This document shows positions 1 through 7,906 of a DNA stretch of 64,000 nucleotides, in pieces. Position numbers and translations under genes: made by a program. Position 1 is the stretch's first letter, and the number at the start of each line of letters is the position of its first letter. The notes under the pieces were generated by a model. The model did no database searches. It saw only the letters and a program-made list of their open reading frames with translations, and was not told the origin of the DNA. The stretch spans positions 62,001-126,000 of the forward strand of contig JAGZZT010000001.1 of the NCBI GenBank assembly GCA_018377235.1, given 5' to 3'. The stretch comes from Clostridium sp. Lineage in GTDB: Bacteria > Bacillota > Clostridia > Lachnospirales > Lachnospiraceae.

Positions 1-794
1 AAGTGGCAGCCGATAAAGTAATCATCGCCACAGGCGGACTTTCTTATCCCACTACAGGCTCTGACGGGGACGGTTATAAATTTGCCCGGACAGCCGGACA
101 CCAGGTGACAGAATTAAGTCCTGCGCTGGTTCCTTTCACCACAGAGGAGACGGTGGTGAAGGAATTGCAGGGCTTGGCTCTTAAAAATATAGAGATTTCT
201 CTTCGCAGAGGAAAGAAGGAAATTTATCATGATTTTGGGGAAATGCTGTTTACACATTTCGGTGTCAGCGGACCAGTCCTTTTAAGCGCCAGCAGCTACG
301 CTGCCAGAGAACTGAAAAAAGGACCGCTGACTCTGGAAATTGACTTAAAGCCGGCGCTGACTATGGAGCAGCTGGATGCCAGAATTCTCAGAGATTTCGA
401 TGAGGCCAGAAATAAGCAGTTTAAAAACTCCTTAAATAAACTTCTGCCGTCTAAAATGATCCCGGTAATCGTGGAGCGCAGCGGCATTGCGCCGGAGAAG
501 CCGGTCAACGAGATTACGAAGCAGGAGCGCAGAAGCCTTGTCCAGGCAGTGAAAAGTTTTTCCCTGACTGTCAATGGTCTCAGGGGCTTTAATGAGGCCA
601 TTATCACACAGGGAGGCGTGCAGGTGAAGGAAGTGAATCCTTCCACAATGGAGTCTAAAAAGACGAAAAATTTGTATTTCGCCGGAGAAGTGCTGGATTT
701 GGACGCAGTGACAGGAGGCTTTAATCTCCAAATCGCCTGGTCTACGGGATATTTGGCAGGACTGAGCGCATCTGAAAATGAAAAAGAGATATAA
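1..794 (+). CDS. FAD/NAD(P)-dependent oxidoreductase, HI0933/BaiN-like family (5' end outside window)
   Basis: This is the C-terminal 263 residues of a flavoprotein whose start lies upstream of the window. A VIIATGGLSYPTTGSDGDG stretch near the left edge is the dinucleotide-binding ATGG motif of this family. The end of the protein has the matching FAD-contact segment (YFAGEVLDLDAVTGGFNLQ, then AWSTG). Family members are soluble flavoenzymes of about 400-420 residues. One relative, BaiN, was proposed to act on bile-acid intermediates, but most members have no proven substrate, so no substrate is claimed here. cmk follows 32 bp later on the same strand, which suggests co-transcription. Confidence 0.85.
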   Translation, partial: VAADKVIIATGGLSYPTTGSDGDGYKFARTAGHQVTELSPALVPFTTEETVVKELQGLALKNIEISLRRGKKEIYHDFGEMLFTHFGVSGPVLLSASSYAARELKKGPLTLEIDLKPALTMEQLDARILRDFDEARNKQFKNSLNKLLPSKMIPVIVERSGIAPEKPVNEITKQERRSLVQAVKSFSLTVNGLRGFNEAIITQGGVQVKEVNPSTMESKKTKNLYFAGEVLDLDAVTGGFNLQIAWSTGYLAGLSASENEKEI

Positions 795-826
795 ATACGT
801 AAAAGAAGGATACGGAGGAAGTAATA

Positions 827-1513
827 ATGCCGATTAATATAGCGATTGACGGACCGGCAGGAGCCGGGAAAAGCACAGTGGCCAGACAGCTGGCTAAGGA
901 GATGGGATACATTTATGTAGACACAGGCGCCATGTACCGGGCCATGGCTCTCTGCGTACTGCGCGCCGGGATCCAGCCGGCTGACGAGGCGGCTGTCACA
1001 GAAGTCTGCAGGAAGGCAGAGGTTTCCCTGGAATACAGGGACGGAGCCCAGCAGATTTTATTAAACGGAGAGAATGTGACGGAGCTTATCCGTGCGGAGG
1101 AGGTCGGAAACATGGCTTCTGCTATTTCCGGCTATCGCCCTGTGCGGGAAAAGCTGGTGGAGCTTCAGCGAGAGCTGGCAGCCAGAAAGGACGTTGTCAT
1201 GGACGGCCGCGACATCGGTACCTGCGTGCTTCCATTTGCCGATTTAAAGGTGTATCTGACAGCTTCCAGCCGGGTACGGGCGGAGCGCAGATATAAGGAA
1301 CTTTTGGAAAAAGGGGAAGAACGCAGCCTGGAGGACATTGAGAGAGACATTATTGAGCGGGACAACCGGGACATGTCAAGAGAAATATCGCCCCTGAAGC
1401 AGGCGGAGGACGCAGTGCTTTTAGATTCCTCGTCTATGACTCTGAAAGAAGTTCTTTCTGAGCTGATGGAACTGGCGGAGGACGCAGGCGCCAGGGGCTG
1501 CTGCGGCTGTTAA
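827..1513 (+). CDS. cmk: Cytidylate kinase
   Basis: This 228-residue protein phosphorylates CMP and dCMP with ATP in cytosolic pyrimidine nucleotide metabolism. The P-loop GPAGAGKST is at residues 9-17. The nucleotide-binding YVDTGAMYRA is at about 30-39, DGRDIGTCV near 125, and the lid region RDNRDMSREISPL near 180. Length is normal for bacterial Cmk. The start is set by GGAGG at 815-819, eight bases before ATG. The C-terminus ends in an unusual short GCCGC tail. The order cmk-ispH-S1 protein is common in clostridia, where these genes usually form one operon. Confidence 0.95.
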   Translation: MPINIAIDGPAGAGKSTVARQLAKEMGYIYVDTGAMYRAMALCVLRAGIQPADEAAVTEVCRKAEVSLEYRDGAQQILLNGENVTELIRAEEVGNMASAISGYRPVREKLVELQRELAARKDVVMDGRDIGTCVLPFADLKVYLTASSRVRAERRYKELLEKGEERSLEDIERDIIERDNRDMSREISPLKQAEDAVLLDSSSMTLKEVLSELMELAEDAGARGCCGC

Positions 1514-1598
1514 TTCGGCCGGACAGAGAAGGCGCTGCCTGACAGAAGCGGATAGAGAGCATGCTGGCAGAGCGTATCAACAGGGAAGGAAAGAAAAA

Positions 1599-2450
1599 AT
1601 GGAAGTAAGAGTAGCAAAGACGGCCGGTTTCTGCTTCGGTGTGAAGAGGGCAGTCGACCAGGTTTATGAGCAGATTGCACATGGAAAAGGTCCCATCTAT
1701 ACCTACGGACCTATTATCCACAATGAGGAGGTTGTACGGGATCTGGAAGAAAAGGGAGTCCAGGTGTTAAACAGCCGCCAGGAGCTGGCGTCCCTGACAT
1801 ATGGCACGGTGATTATCCGTTCTCACGGTGTGGGCAGGGATATTTATGAGCTGTTGGAAAACAACCATATTACCATCGTGGACGCCACCTGCCCCTTTGT
1901 AAAAAAAATTCATAAGATTGTCCAGGAACAAGGGGAAAATGGAAGAAGAGTAATTATCGTAGGAGATGAGAAACATCCGGAGGTGCAGGGCATCAAAGGA
2001 TGGGGAAAAGACGATACTCTGGTAATCCAGTCAGCAGAGGAACTGGAAAAATATTCCCTGCAGAATGGAGAGAAACTCTGCGTGGTGGCACAGACGACAT
2101 TTAATTACAATAAATTTAAAGATATAGTTGAAAAAATTTCTAAAACGCGTTATGATATACTTGTTTTAAATACGATTTGCAATGCAACACAGGAAAGACA
2201 GGTGGAAGCAAGTCAGATAGCTTCAGAGGTAGACGCGATGATCGTCATAGGCGGTAAAAACAGTTCTAACACGCAGAAGCTATATGAAATTTGCCGGCGG
2301 GAGTGTAAGAATACTTACTATATCCAGACACTGAGTGATTTAAAACCTGATAAGGCAGGTTCTGTGCGCAGCGTAGGTATTACAGCAGGGGCTTCAACCC
2401 CAAATAATATTATCGAGGAGGTTCATACTAATGTCAGAATTAAGTTTTGA
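1599..2450 (+). CDS. ispH: 4-hydroxy-3-methylbut-2-enyl diphosphate reductase
   Basis: IspH carries out the last step of the MEP isoprenoid pathway, reducing HMBPP to IPP and DMAPP with a [4Fe-4S] cluster. The three cluster cysteines are visible at C12 (AGFCFGVKRAV), C98 (DATCPFVKKIH) and C194 (NTICNATQERQ). The C-terminal TAGASTPNNIIEEV motif is present. At 283 residues it is full length. Its last 20 bases overlap the start of the S1-domain gene in a different frame, and the GAGGAGG ribosome site of that gene lies inside ispH, so the two are probably translationally coupled. In many clostridia the two proteins are fused into one chain; here they are separate. Confidence 0.95.
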   Translation: MEVRVAKTAGFCFGVKRAVDQVYEQIAHGKGPIYTYGPIIHNEEVVRDLEEKGVQVLNSRQELASLTYGTVIIRSHGVGRDIYELLENNHITIVDATCPFVKKIHKIVQEQGENGRRVIIVGDEKHPEVQGIKGWGKDDTLVIQSAEELEKYSLQNGEKLCVVAQTTFNYNKFKDIVEKISKTRYDILVLNTICNATQERQVEASQIASEVDAMIVIGGKNSSNTQKLYEICRRECKNTYYIQTLSDLKPDKAGSVRSVGITAGASTPNNIIEEVHTNVRIKF

Positions 2451-3528
2451 ACAGATGTTTGAAGAATCATCAATTAAACGATTACGTGCAGGAGAGACAG
2501 TTACTGGTCAGGTTATCAGTGTAAGTGACGACGAGATCATTCTCAGCATCGCTGGAAGCAAGTCTGAAGGCATCATTCCGAAGAGCGAGTACTCCAATGA
2601 TACATCTGTTGTCCTGACAGAGAAGGTTCATGTAGGAGACGAGATGGAGGCAAAGGTTCTCAAGGTAAACGACGGAGAGGGCATGGCTGCATTATCCTAC
2701 AAGAAGCTGGCCGCTGATAAGGGCGTTAAGCGCTTAAAAGAGGCATTTGAGAATAAAGAAGTATTAACAGAGAAGGTTACACAGGTCGTAGATAAGGGCC
2801 TGGTTGTTGAGGTTGAGGGAACCAGAGTATTCATTCCTGCAAGCATGGTTTCCGACACATATGACAGAGATTTATCCAAGTATGCCGGACAGGAGATCGA
2901 GTTCGTTATCACAGAATTCAACCCAAGCGGCAGAAGAAGCAGAATCATCGGTGACCGCAGACAGCTTCTTATGGAGAAGAAGGCTGCTATGCAGAAGGAA
3001 CTCTTCGAGAGAATCGAAGTTGGCCAGACTGTAGAGGGCGTTGTTAAGAATGTAACAGATTTTGGTGCATTCATCGATTTAGGCGGTGCAGACGGACTCC
3101 TTCACATCTCCGAGATGTCCTGGGGACGTGTTGAGAACCCGAAGAAGGTATTCAAGGTAGGCGAGACTGTTAAGGCTCTGATCAAGGATATTAACGGCGA
3201 GAAGATTGCCCTGAGCCTTAAGTTCCCGGAGACAAATCCATGGGCAAACGCAGCTGAGAAGTACGCAGCAGGCAGCGTAGTAGAGGGTAAGGTTGCACGT
3301 ATGACAGATTTCGGTGCATTCGTAGAGTTAGAGCCAGGCGTTGACGCTCTGCTTCACGTATCCCAGATCTCCAGAGAGCATGTTGAGAAGCCATCCGACG
3401 TATTAAGCGTAGGCCAGGTAATCAGCGCTAAGGTTGTTGACTTCAACGAGGATGACAGAAAGATCAGCCTGAGCATGAAAGCTCTTGAGAACACAGCTGA
3501 CGCAGATGACTCTGCAGAGGAGAACTAA
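2431..3528 (+). CDS. rpsA: 30S ribosomal protein S1-like protein with four S1 RNA-binding domains
   Basis: This 365-residue protein consists of tandem S1 (OB-fold) domains at about residues 17-90, 100-175, 195-265 and 280-350. The last two are the most canonical (VTDFGAFIDLGGADGLLHIS and MTDFGAFVELEPGVDALLHV). It ends in an acidic tail. Firmicute S1 homologues are shorter than the six-domain E. coli protein, and their role in translation initiation is less certain. The ATG at 2431 follows GGAGG within ispH. Codon use is strongly biased to preferred codons, as in highly expressed genes. A 12-bp hairpin terminator follows at 3562. Confidence 0.9.
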   Translation: MSELSFEQMFEESSIKRLRAGETVTGQVISVSDDEIILSIAGSKSEGIIPKSEYSNDTSVVLTEKVHVGDEMEAKVLKVNDGEGMAALSYKKLAADKGVKRLKEAFENKEVLTEKVTQVVDKGLVVEVEGTRVFIPASMVSDTYDRDLSKYAGQEIEFVITEFNPSGRRSRIIGDRRQLLMEKKAAMQKELFERIEVGQTVEGVVKNVTDFGAFIDLGGADGLLHISEMSWGRVENPKKVFKVGETVKALIKDINGEKIALSLKFPETNPWANAAEKYAAGSVVEGKVARMTDFGAFVELEPGVDALLHVSQISREHVEKPSDVLSVGQVISAKVVDFNEDDRKISLSMKALENTADADDSAEEN

Positions 3529-3561
3529 GAGAATTAAAGCAATCGCTGTCGATAGAAGATT

Positions 3562-3599
3562 ACAAAAGAGGTGTGGAAGAAATTCTGCACCTCTTTTGT
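3562..3599 (+). terminator. Rho-independent terminator after the S1-domain gene
   Basis: A perfect 12-bp stem, ACAAAAGAGGTG at 3562-3573 and CACCTCTTTTGT at 3588-3599, encloses a 14-nt loop. The A-rich 5' arm and T-rich 3' arm make it potentially active on both strands. It closes the cmk-ispH-S1 unit. Confidence 0.8.
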
Positions 3600-3670
3600 G
3601 TTAAGGAAGAAAAAAGACAGAATTGTTTAGAAATTTGTAAGTAAAAAGTGAACGGCTCTTAAGAAATATC

Positions 3671-3679
3671 TGGTAGAAT
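3671..3679 (+). promoter_or_regulatory. Possible extended -10 promoter of the lipoprotein gene
   Basis: TGGTAGAAT at 3671-3679 fits an extended -10 element (TGn followed by TAGAAT) 40 bp before the lipoprotein ATG. No good -35 was found at the usual spacing, so the call is tentative. Confidence 0.4.
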
Positions 3680-3718
3680 AAATATCATAAAAGAGAGCAC
3701 AGAGAGGAGAGATATATT

Positions 3719-4522
3719 ATGAGAAAAAAATTTTTAGTTTTATGCTGTACAGCAGCGTTAGCCGTATCAGCAGTGGGATGCTCACCAGCAGAAAAAGCTC
3801 CAGCACAGGAGACACAGACAGAGCAGCAGACAGAAGCGCTTGAGACTGAAAAAGATTCTCAGGATGGAGAGCAGAATACAGAAGAGATGGCAGCAGCACC
3901 TCAGACCGTTAAATTCTATGGAACAGTGACAAGACCTGAGGGGTCAGATGGCGATCAGCTTCTTATGAACGCTACGATCGAGGGCATGGAGGGACAGCAG
4001 GAAGTAATTCTGAATATTTCTGAGGAAACTCTGATTTTAGATGCAGTTGAGGGACTTCCTATTGAGCTGGAAAACATTAAGGACGGAGACATGGTTTATT
4101 CTTACATGAGCCCGGCAATGACTGCCAGCCTGCCGCCTCAGTCTTTTGCATATATGATTCTCGCTAATATTCCGGCAGACTATCGTGTTCCGGCTCTGGA
4201 GCAGGTGAAGGAATTGACCGTGAATGAAGATGGCAGTGCATCAGTAGAAGCAGTTTCCGGTACAGTTTACCAGATTCCTGCAGACTGCGAGCTGCTCCCA
4301 TATCTGACGAGAAATATGGTGGCAGTACAGGATTTAACAGAAGGTGTAAATTTCCTGGTGTGGTCTGAACTGGGAGAAGACGGCAAGGAAGAGACTGCCA
4401 GCAAAATTGTAATATTCCAGAAGGGACAGCTGGCATTTGACGCGCTGGAGGAGACAGAGGCAGAAGCGGCAGAAGGCGCTGATGAGGGAGCAGAGGATAT
4501 GCAAAATACACTTGCTGATTAA
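3719..4522 (+). CDS. Putative lipoprotein of unknown function
   Basis: The 267-residue product has a basic N-terminus, a hydrophobic signal segment and a lipobox (SAVGC), with the lipidated cysteine at position 21. It should be exported and anchored to the outer face of the membrane. Residues 22-60 are a low-complexity Gln/Glu/Thr linker. About residues 62-235 form the folded part, which I do not recognise as a named family. The C-terminus is a highly acidic Glu/Ala tail. GAGGAGAG at 3704-3711 precedes the ATG. It stands alone between two terminators, so it is probably a single-gene unit. Confidence 0.8.
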   Translation: MRKKFLVLCCTAALAVSAVGCSPAEKAPAQETQTEQQTEALETEKDSQDGEQNTEEMAAAPQTVKFYGTVTRPEGSDGDQLLMNATIEGMEGQQEVILNISEETLILDAVEGLPIELENIKDGDMVYSYMSPAMTASLPPQSFAYMILANIPADYRVPALEQVKELTVNEDGSASVEAVSGTVYQIPADCELLPYLTRNMVAVQDLTEGVNFLVWSELGEDGKEETASKIVIFQKGQLAFDALEETEAEAAEGADEGAEDMQNTLAD

Positions 4523-4573
4523 AAGAATACTGTTTCAGAAACAAGTCAGCGTTAACTGACAGAGGATGAAAAG

Positions 4574-4619
4574 AGGGACGTTTTCCATTTGCATTAGCAG
4601 AAGGAGAACGTCCTTTTTT
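4574..4619 (+). terminator. Rho-independent terminator after the lipoprotein gene
   Basis: A hairpin with arms AGGGACGTTTTCC (from 4574) and GGAGAACGTCCT (ending at 4613), with one G-T pair, is followed by a run of six T at 4613-4618. Confidence 0.75.
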
Positions 4620-4664
4620 ATGACATAGGAAATGGCATTCTGTGGCTTCGCTGTAAAAATTTCT

Positions 4665-4692
4665 GTATAGCTTTTATGAAAAGGGGAATACT
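4665..4692 (+). promoter_or_regulatory. Possible sigma-G type promoter of the spore protein gene
   Basis: GTATA at 4665-4669 fits the sigma-G -35 consensus GNATR. AATACT at 4687-4692, 17 bp later, is a weak match to CATNNTA. The assignment rests mainly on the gene being a SASP, a class normally made in the forespore under sigma-G. Confidence 0.3.
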
Positions 4693-4720
4693 CCTGCTAA
4701 ACAGAGAAAGGAGATAACCG

Positions 4721-4936
4721 ATGGATCAGAATAAAAAACAGGACAAGATTGACCCGGCTCATTTAAAACCAGAGGATAAACTGAAGTTTGAAATTGCAGA
4801 GGAACTGGGACTAGGAGACAAGGTAATAAACGGAGGGTGGAAAAGCCTGACGTCTAAGGAAAGCGGAAGAATTGGCGGTTTGATCACAAAACGCAGAAGG
4901 GAAATGAAAAAGGAGGTATTGAAAGAAAACGGCTAA
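4721..4936 (+). CDS. Small, acid-soluble spore protein, alpha/beta type
   Basis: This 71-residue protein carries the two SASP signatures: KFEIAEELGLGDKV, which contains the germination-protease cleavage region, and the DNA-binding helix with GRIGGLITKRRREM. Family members coat spore DNA in the forespore core, protect it from UV and heat, and are degraded at germination. It has a longer basic tail and a more polar N-terminus than the classic SspA/B proteins. AAAGGAG at 4706-4712 precedes the ATG. Its presence shows that the organism is a spore former. The -35 of the downstream cobalamin operon lies inside its last codons. Confidence 0.88.
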   Translation: MDQNKKQDKIDPAHLKPEDKLKFEIAEELGLGDKVINGGWKSLTSKESGRIGGLITKRRREMKKEVLKENG

Positions 4937-4947
4937 TCGCATATAAT
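4919..4947 (+). promoter_or_regulatory. Sigma-A promoter of the cobalamin operon
   Basis: TTGAAA at 4919-4924 and a perfect TATAAT at 4942-4947 are separated by 17 bp. The -35 lies in the 3' end of the spore protein gene. The start site would be near 4954, giving a leader of only about 60 nt before cbiD, too short to hold a cobalamin riboswitch. Confidence 0.7.
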
Positions 4948-5014
4948 AGTAGGGCATTAACCGGACAGAAAAATGGCGGTCCGGAGAAAATCAGTTCGGT
5001 ACAGCGGGGAACAT

Positions 5015-6298
5015 ATGGAGCAGAAAAAACAGCTGAGAAAAGGATTTACCACAGGAACCTGCGCTGCAGCCGCTGCAATGGCTGCAGCACAGGCTTTGGC
5101 AGGAGGAGAGGAAAAAGAATATGTTTCGCTGATGACTCCAGGAGGACTGGAGGCAGTCTTTGAGATACTGTGGCAGCCAGAGTGCAGAACTGAGGAAGAA
5201 CCTGCGCGTGGTGAAGCGTGGTTTACGGAAAGAAAAGGACTGCAGAAGATATGCATGGTGAGGAAGGATGCAGGAGATGATCCGGATGTGACAAACGGGA
5301 CGCTGATTGGAGCAGCCGTCTCCTTTGGAGAGGTTCTTCAGAAGGCCGAGGAGGCTGGAGAAGAGCTTTTCGGTATCTACTGCGATGGTTCTCACGATTC
5401 TGCCGTTTATCTGTCAGGCGGGACAGGAGTCGGAAGAGTAACAAAAAAAGGCCTGAAATGCCCTGTTGGCTATCCAGCGATTAACCCGGTTCCCAGACAG
5501 ATGATTGCTGAGGCCGTCAGGGCAGCACTGCAGAAATTTCACTGCAGGAGGCCTGTATACATAGAAATTTTTATTCCAAATGGAAAAAACCTGGCCGAAA
5601 AAACCTTTAATCCCAGACTTGGAATTAAAGGAGGAATTTCTGTGCTTGGAACCACAGGAATCGTCAATCCCATGAGCGAGCAGGCTCTTATAGAAACGAT
5701 TCGTCTGGATATTCGTGTACAGGCGGCGGAAAGGAAAAGTCTTTTGGCAGTGGCTCCGGGAAATTATGGGGAGGCGTTTCTCAGAGAAGAAATGGGACTT
5801 TCTATGGATTCCTTCGTCAAGTGCAGCAATTTTGTCGGAGAAACTTTTTCCATGCTCAGAGAAGAAGGGATCAGGCAGGTTTTGTTTGCCGGGCACCTGG
5901 GAAAGCTGATCAAGGTGGCCGGAGGCGTGATGAACACCCACTCCAGGTACGGAGACAGAAGAATGGAGATTCTGGCAGATTGTCTGGAAGAGGTCTGGAA
6001 TATCGAAAACACAGCAAAGGGGACGTCTGAAGCGGTCTGTCAGAGAGAAAAAATTACAGGACAAATCCTGGCTATGAATACAACGGACGAGGCGGCAGAA
6101 TTTCTCTCTGCTTTAGGAAAGCTGACTCCTGTGATGGAAACAGTGACAGGAAGGATTAAGGCTGTTCTGGAGAAAAATTTTCAGATAGAAACAGAGGTTA
6201 TCGTATTTTCTGGTTCATCAGGTATTCTGGGCATGACATCTGGAGCAGCGGCTTTTGCGAAGCGGCTGGAGGGGCAGGCTGACAGAAAAGGAAGATAG
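5015..6298 (+). CDS. cbiD: Cobalt-precorrin-5B C1-methyltransferase
   Basis: CbiD methylates C1 of the corrin ring using SAM in the anaerobic cobalamin pathway. The N-terminal signature KGFTTGTCAAAAAMAAAQAL is diagnostic, and DDPDVTNGT and GTTGIVNPMSEQA follow. From the ATG at 5015 the product has 427 residues. That ATG has GGGGA just upstream and places the signature at the usual position; a more upstream in-frame ATG at 4973 has no ribosome site. It is the first gene of a + strand run reaching cbiB with short or overlapping junctions. CbiD marks the oxygen-independent route. Confidence 0.93.
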   Translation: MEQKKQLRKGFTTGTCAAAAAMAAAQALAGGEEKEYVSLMTPGGLEAVFEILWQPECRTEEEPARGEAWFTERKGLQKICMVRKDAGDDPDVTNGTLIGAAVSFGEVLQKAEEAGEELFGIYCDGSHDSAVYLSGGTGVGRVTKKGLKCPVGYPAINPVPRQMIAEAVRAALQKFHCRRPVYIEIFIPNGKNLAEKTFNPRLGIKGGISVLGTTGIVNPMSEQALIETIRLDIRVQAAERKSLLAVAPGNYGEAFLREEMGLSMDSFVKCSNFVGETFSMLREEGIRQVLFAGHLGKLIKVAGGVMNTHSRYGDRRMEILADCLEEVWNIENTAKGTSEAVCQREKITGQILAMNTTDEAAEFLSALGKLTPVMETVTGRIKAVLEKNFQIETEVIVFSGSSGILGMTSGAAAFAKRLEGQADRKGR

Positions 6299-6319
6299 GA
6301 AAGGAATTATAAAGACAGT

Positions 6320-7042
6320 ATGAATAGAACAGAAGGAATAACGCAGGGAATTCTCTACGGAGTAGGAGTGGGACCGGGAGATCCGGAGCTTTTAACGCTG
6401 AAGGCTGTAAGAATTCTAAGGGAATGTGATATGATTGCCATTCCTCAGGAGAACAAAGAGAACTGTACTGCTTATCAGATTGCGAGACAGGCAGTGCCGG
6501 AGCTGGATGAAAAGCCCTGCCTTCCTCTTCCCATGCCGATGACAAAAGATCGGGAGAAGCTGGCGGCAAGCCATGAGGCTGCTGCTGTCAAAGCTGCAGA
6601 GCAGCTGGCGGCGGGACGCACAGTAGCTTTGATTACATTGGGGGACGCCACCGTGTATTCTACTTATCTTTATATCCATGAACGGATCAAGCGCCTGGGC
6701 TTTGAGACGAGGATTGTCAATGGAATTCCGTCTTTCTGCGCGGCCGCTGCAAAGCTTGACATGCCCCTTGTGAACGGTTCTCAGAAGCTGCATATCCTTC
6801 CGGCTTCCTACCAGATTGAAGAGGCTCTGGATCTTCCAGGCGTGAAAGTGCTGATGAAGTCAGGACGGCAGATGCCCAGAGTAAAAGCTCTTTTAAAGGC
6901 CAGAGGGCTGGAAGCCCGGATGGTGGAAAATTGCGGGATGGAGGGAGAGAAAACCTATCAGTCTCTGGAGGATATTCCGGATAATGCAGGGTACTTTTCT
7001 CTTCTTATAGCAGAATCTTCGGAGGATCAAGACAAAGAATAG
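6320..7042 (+). CDS. cbiL: Precorrin-2 / cobalt-factor II C20-methyltransferase
   Basis: This is a tetrapyrrole methylase of 240 residues. The GVGVGPGDPELLTLKAVRIL motif near the N-terminus and GDATVYSTYLYI around residue 111 are the SAM-binding hallmarks. The PGDPELLTLKA form and the GIPSFCAAAAKLDMPL segment point to the C20 methylase (CbiL/CobI) rather than the other paralogues in this operon. It starts 22 bp after cbiD, and the next gene follows 34 bp later. It adds the C20 methyl group early in ring modification. Confidence 0.92.
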   Translation: MNRTEGITQGILYGVGVGPGDPELLTLKAVRILRECDMIAIPQENKENCTAYQIARQAVPELDEKPCLPLPMPMTKDREKLAASHEAAAVKAAEQLAAGRTVALITLGDATVYSTYLYIHERIKRLGFETRIVNGIPSFCAAAAKLDMPLVNGSQKLHILPASYQIEEALDLPGVKVLMKSGRQMPRVKALLKARGLEARMVENCGMEGEKTYQSLEDIPDNAGYFSLLIAESSEDQDKE

Positions 7043-7075
7043 AGGACAGAGAAAAGCGGAGAGAGGAGAAGCAAA

Positions 7076-7906
7076 ATGGTATACTTTGTAGGAGCCGGTT
7101 CTGGGGCTGCAGATTTGATTACAGTGCGGGGAAGCAGACTGCTGAACCAGGCAGACGTGATTATTTACGCTGGTTCTCTGGTAAATCCAGAGCTGCTGAA
7201 AGACAGGAAAGAGAACTGCGCTATTTATGACAGCGCGAAAATGACTCTGGAGGAAGTGCTCGCTGTGATAGAGCAGGCGGAAGAAGAGGGTCATATGACA
7301 GTGCGCCTGCATACAGGAGATCCATGTCTGTACGGAGCTATCAGAGAGCAGATGGATGCATTGGACAAGCGGAATATTTCCTATGAGGTATGCCCGGGCG
7401 TCAGCTCTTTCTGCGGAGCTGCGGCTGCCCTAAATTTGGAATATACCCTGCCGGGGATTTCACAGAGTGTGGTAATTACCAGGATGGAGGGCAGAACGCC
7501 AGTGCCAGAGCGGGAGAAAATTGCCTCTTTTGCCGCCCATGGAGCTACCATGGTTATTTTTCTCAGCACAGGCCTTTTAAAGGAGCTTTCCAGCGAACTG
7601 ATCCGGGGAGGGTACCAGGAGACTACGCCGGCGGCTATTGTCTATAAGGCTACCTGGCCTGATGAGAAAGCCGTCGTATGCCAGGTAGGCTCGCTTTATG
7701 AGACAGCGCTTCGGGAAAACATCACCAAAACAGCTCTGATCCTGGTGGGAGAGGCTGTTGCCCATAGAGAATATCAGCGGTCCAGGCTTTATGATCCTGG
7801 TTTTACTACAGAGTTTCGCAGAGGGACTGACACAGTATCTGAAACGGAGGCTGAAGGGCAGGGAAAAGGGGATAAAGAGATGGACAGGGCGGAGAAAAAC
7901 AGATGA
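7076..7906 (+). CDS. cbiF: Cobalt-precorrin-4 C11-methyltransferase
   Basis: This 276-residue tetrapyrrole methylase opens with YFVGAGSGAADLITVRG, and the AGSLVNPELL and HTGDPCLYGAIREQM motifs match the CbiF/CobM class. The enzyme methylates C11 with SAM. GAGAGGAG at 7060-7067 precedes the ATG. The last ~25 residues form a polar, charged tail beyond the usual end of the fold. Its stop overlaps the cbiG start as ATGA, the mark of translational coupling; CbiF and CbiG act on consecutive intermediates. Confidence 0.93.
   Translation: MVYFVGAGSGAADLITVRGSRLLNQADVIIYAGSLVNPELLKDRKENCAIYDSAKMTLEEVLAVIEQAEEEGHMTVRLHTGDPCLYGAIREQMDALDKRNISYEVCPGVSSFCGAAAALNLEYTLPGISQSVVITRMEGRTPVPEREKIASFAAHGATMVIFLSTGLLKELSSELIRGGYQETTPAAIVYKATWPDEKAVVCQVGSLYETALRENITKTALILVGEAVAHREYQRSRLYDPGFTTEFRRGTDTVSETEAEGQGKGDKEMDRAEKNR

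Noticed and set aside
4523..5014. Cobalamin riboswitch before cbiD
   Set aside because: No B12-box-like conserved core was seen, and the leader behind the likely promoter is too short.
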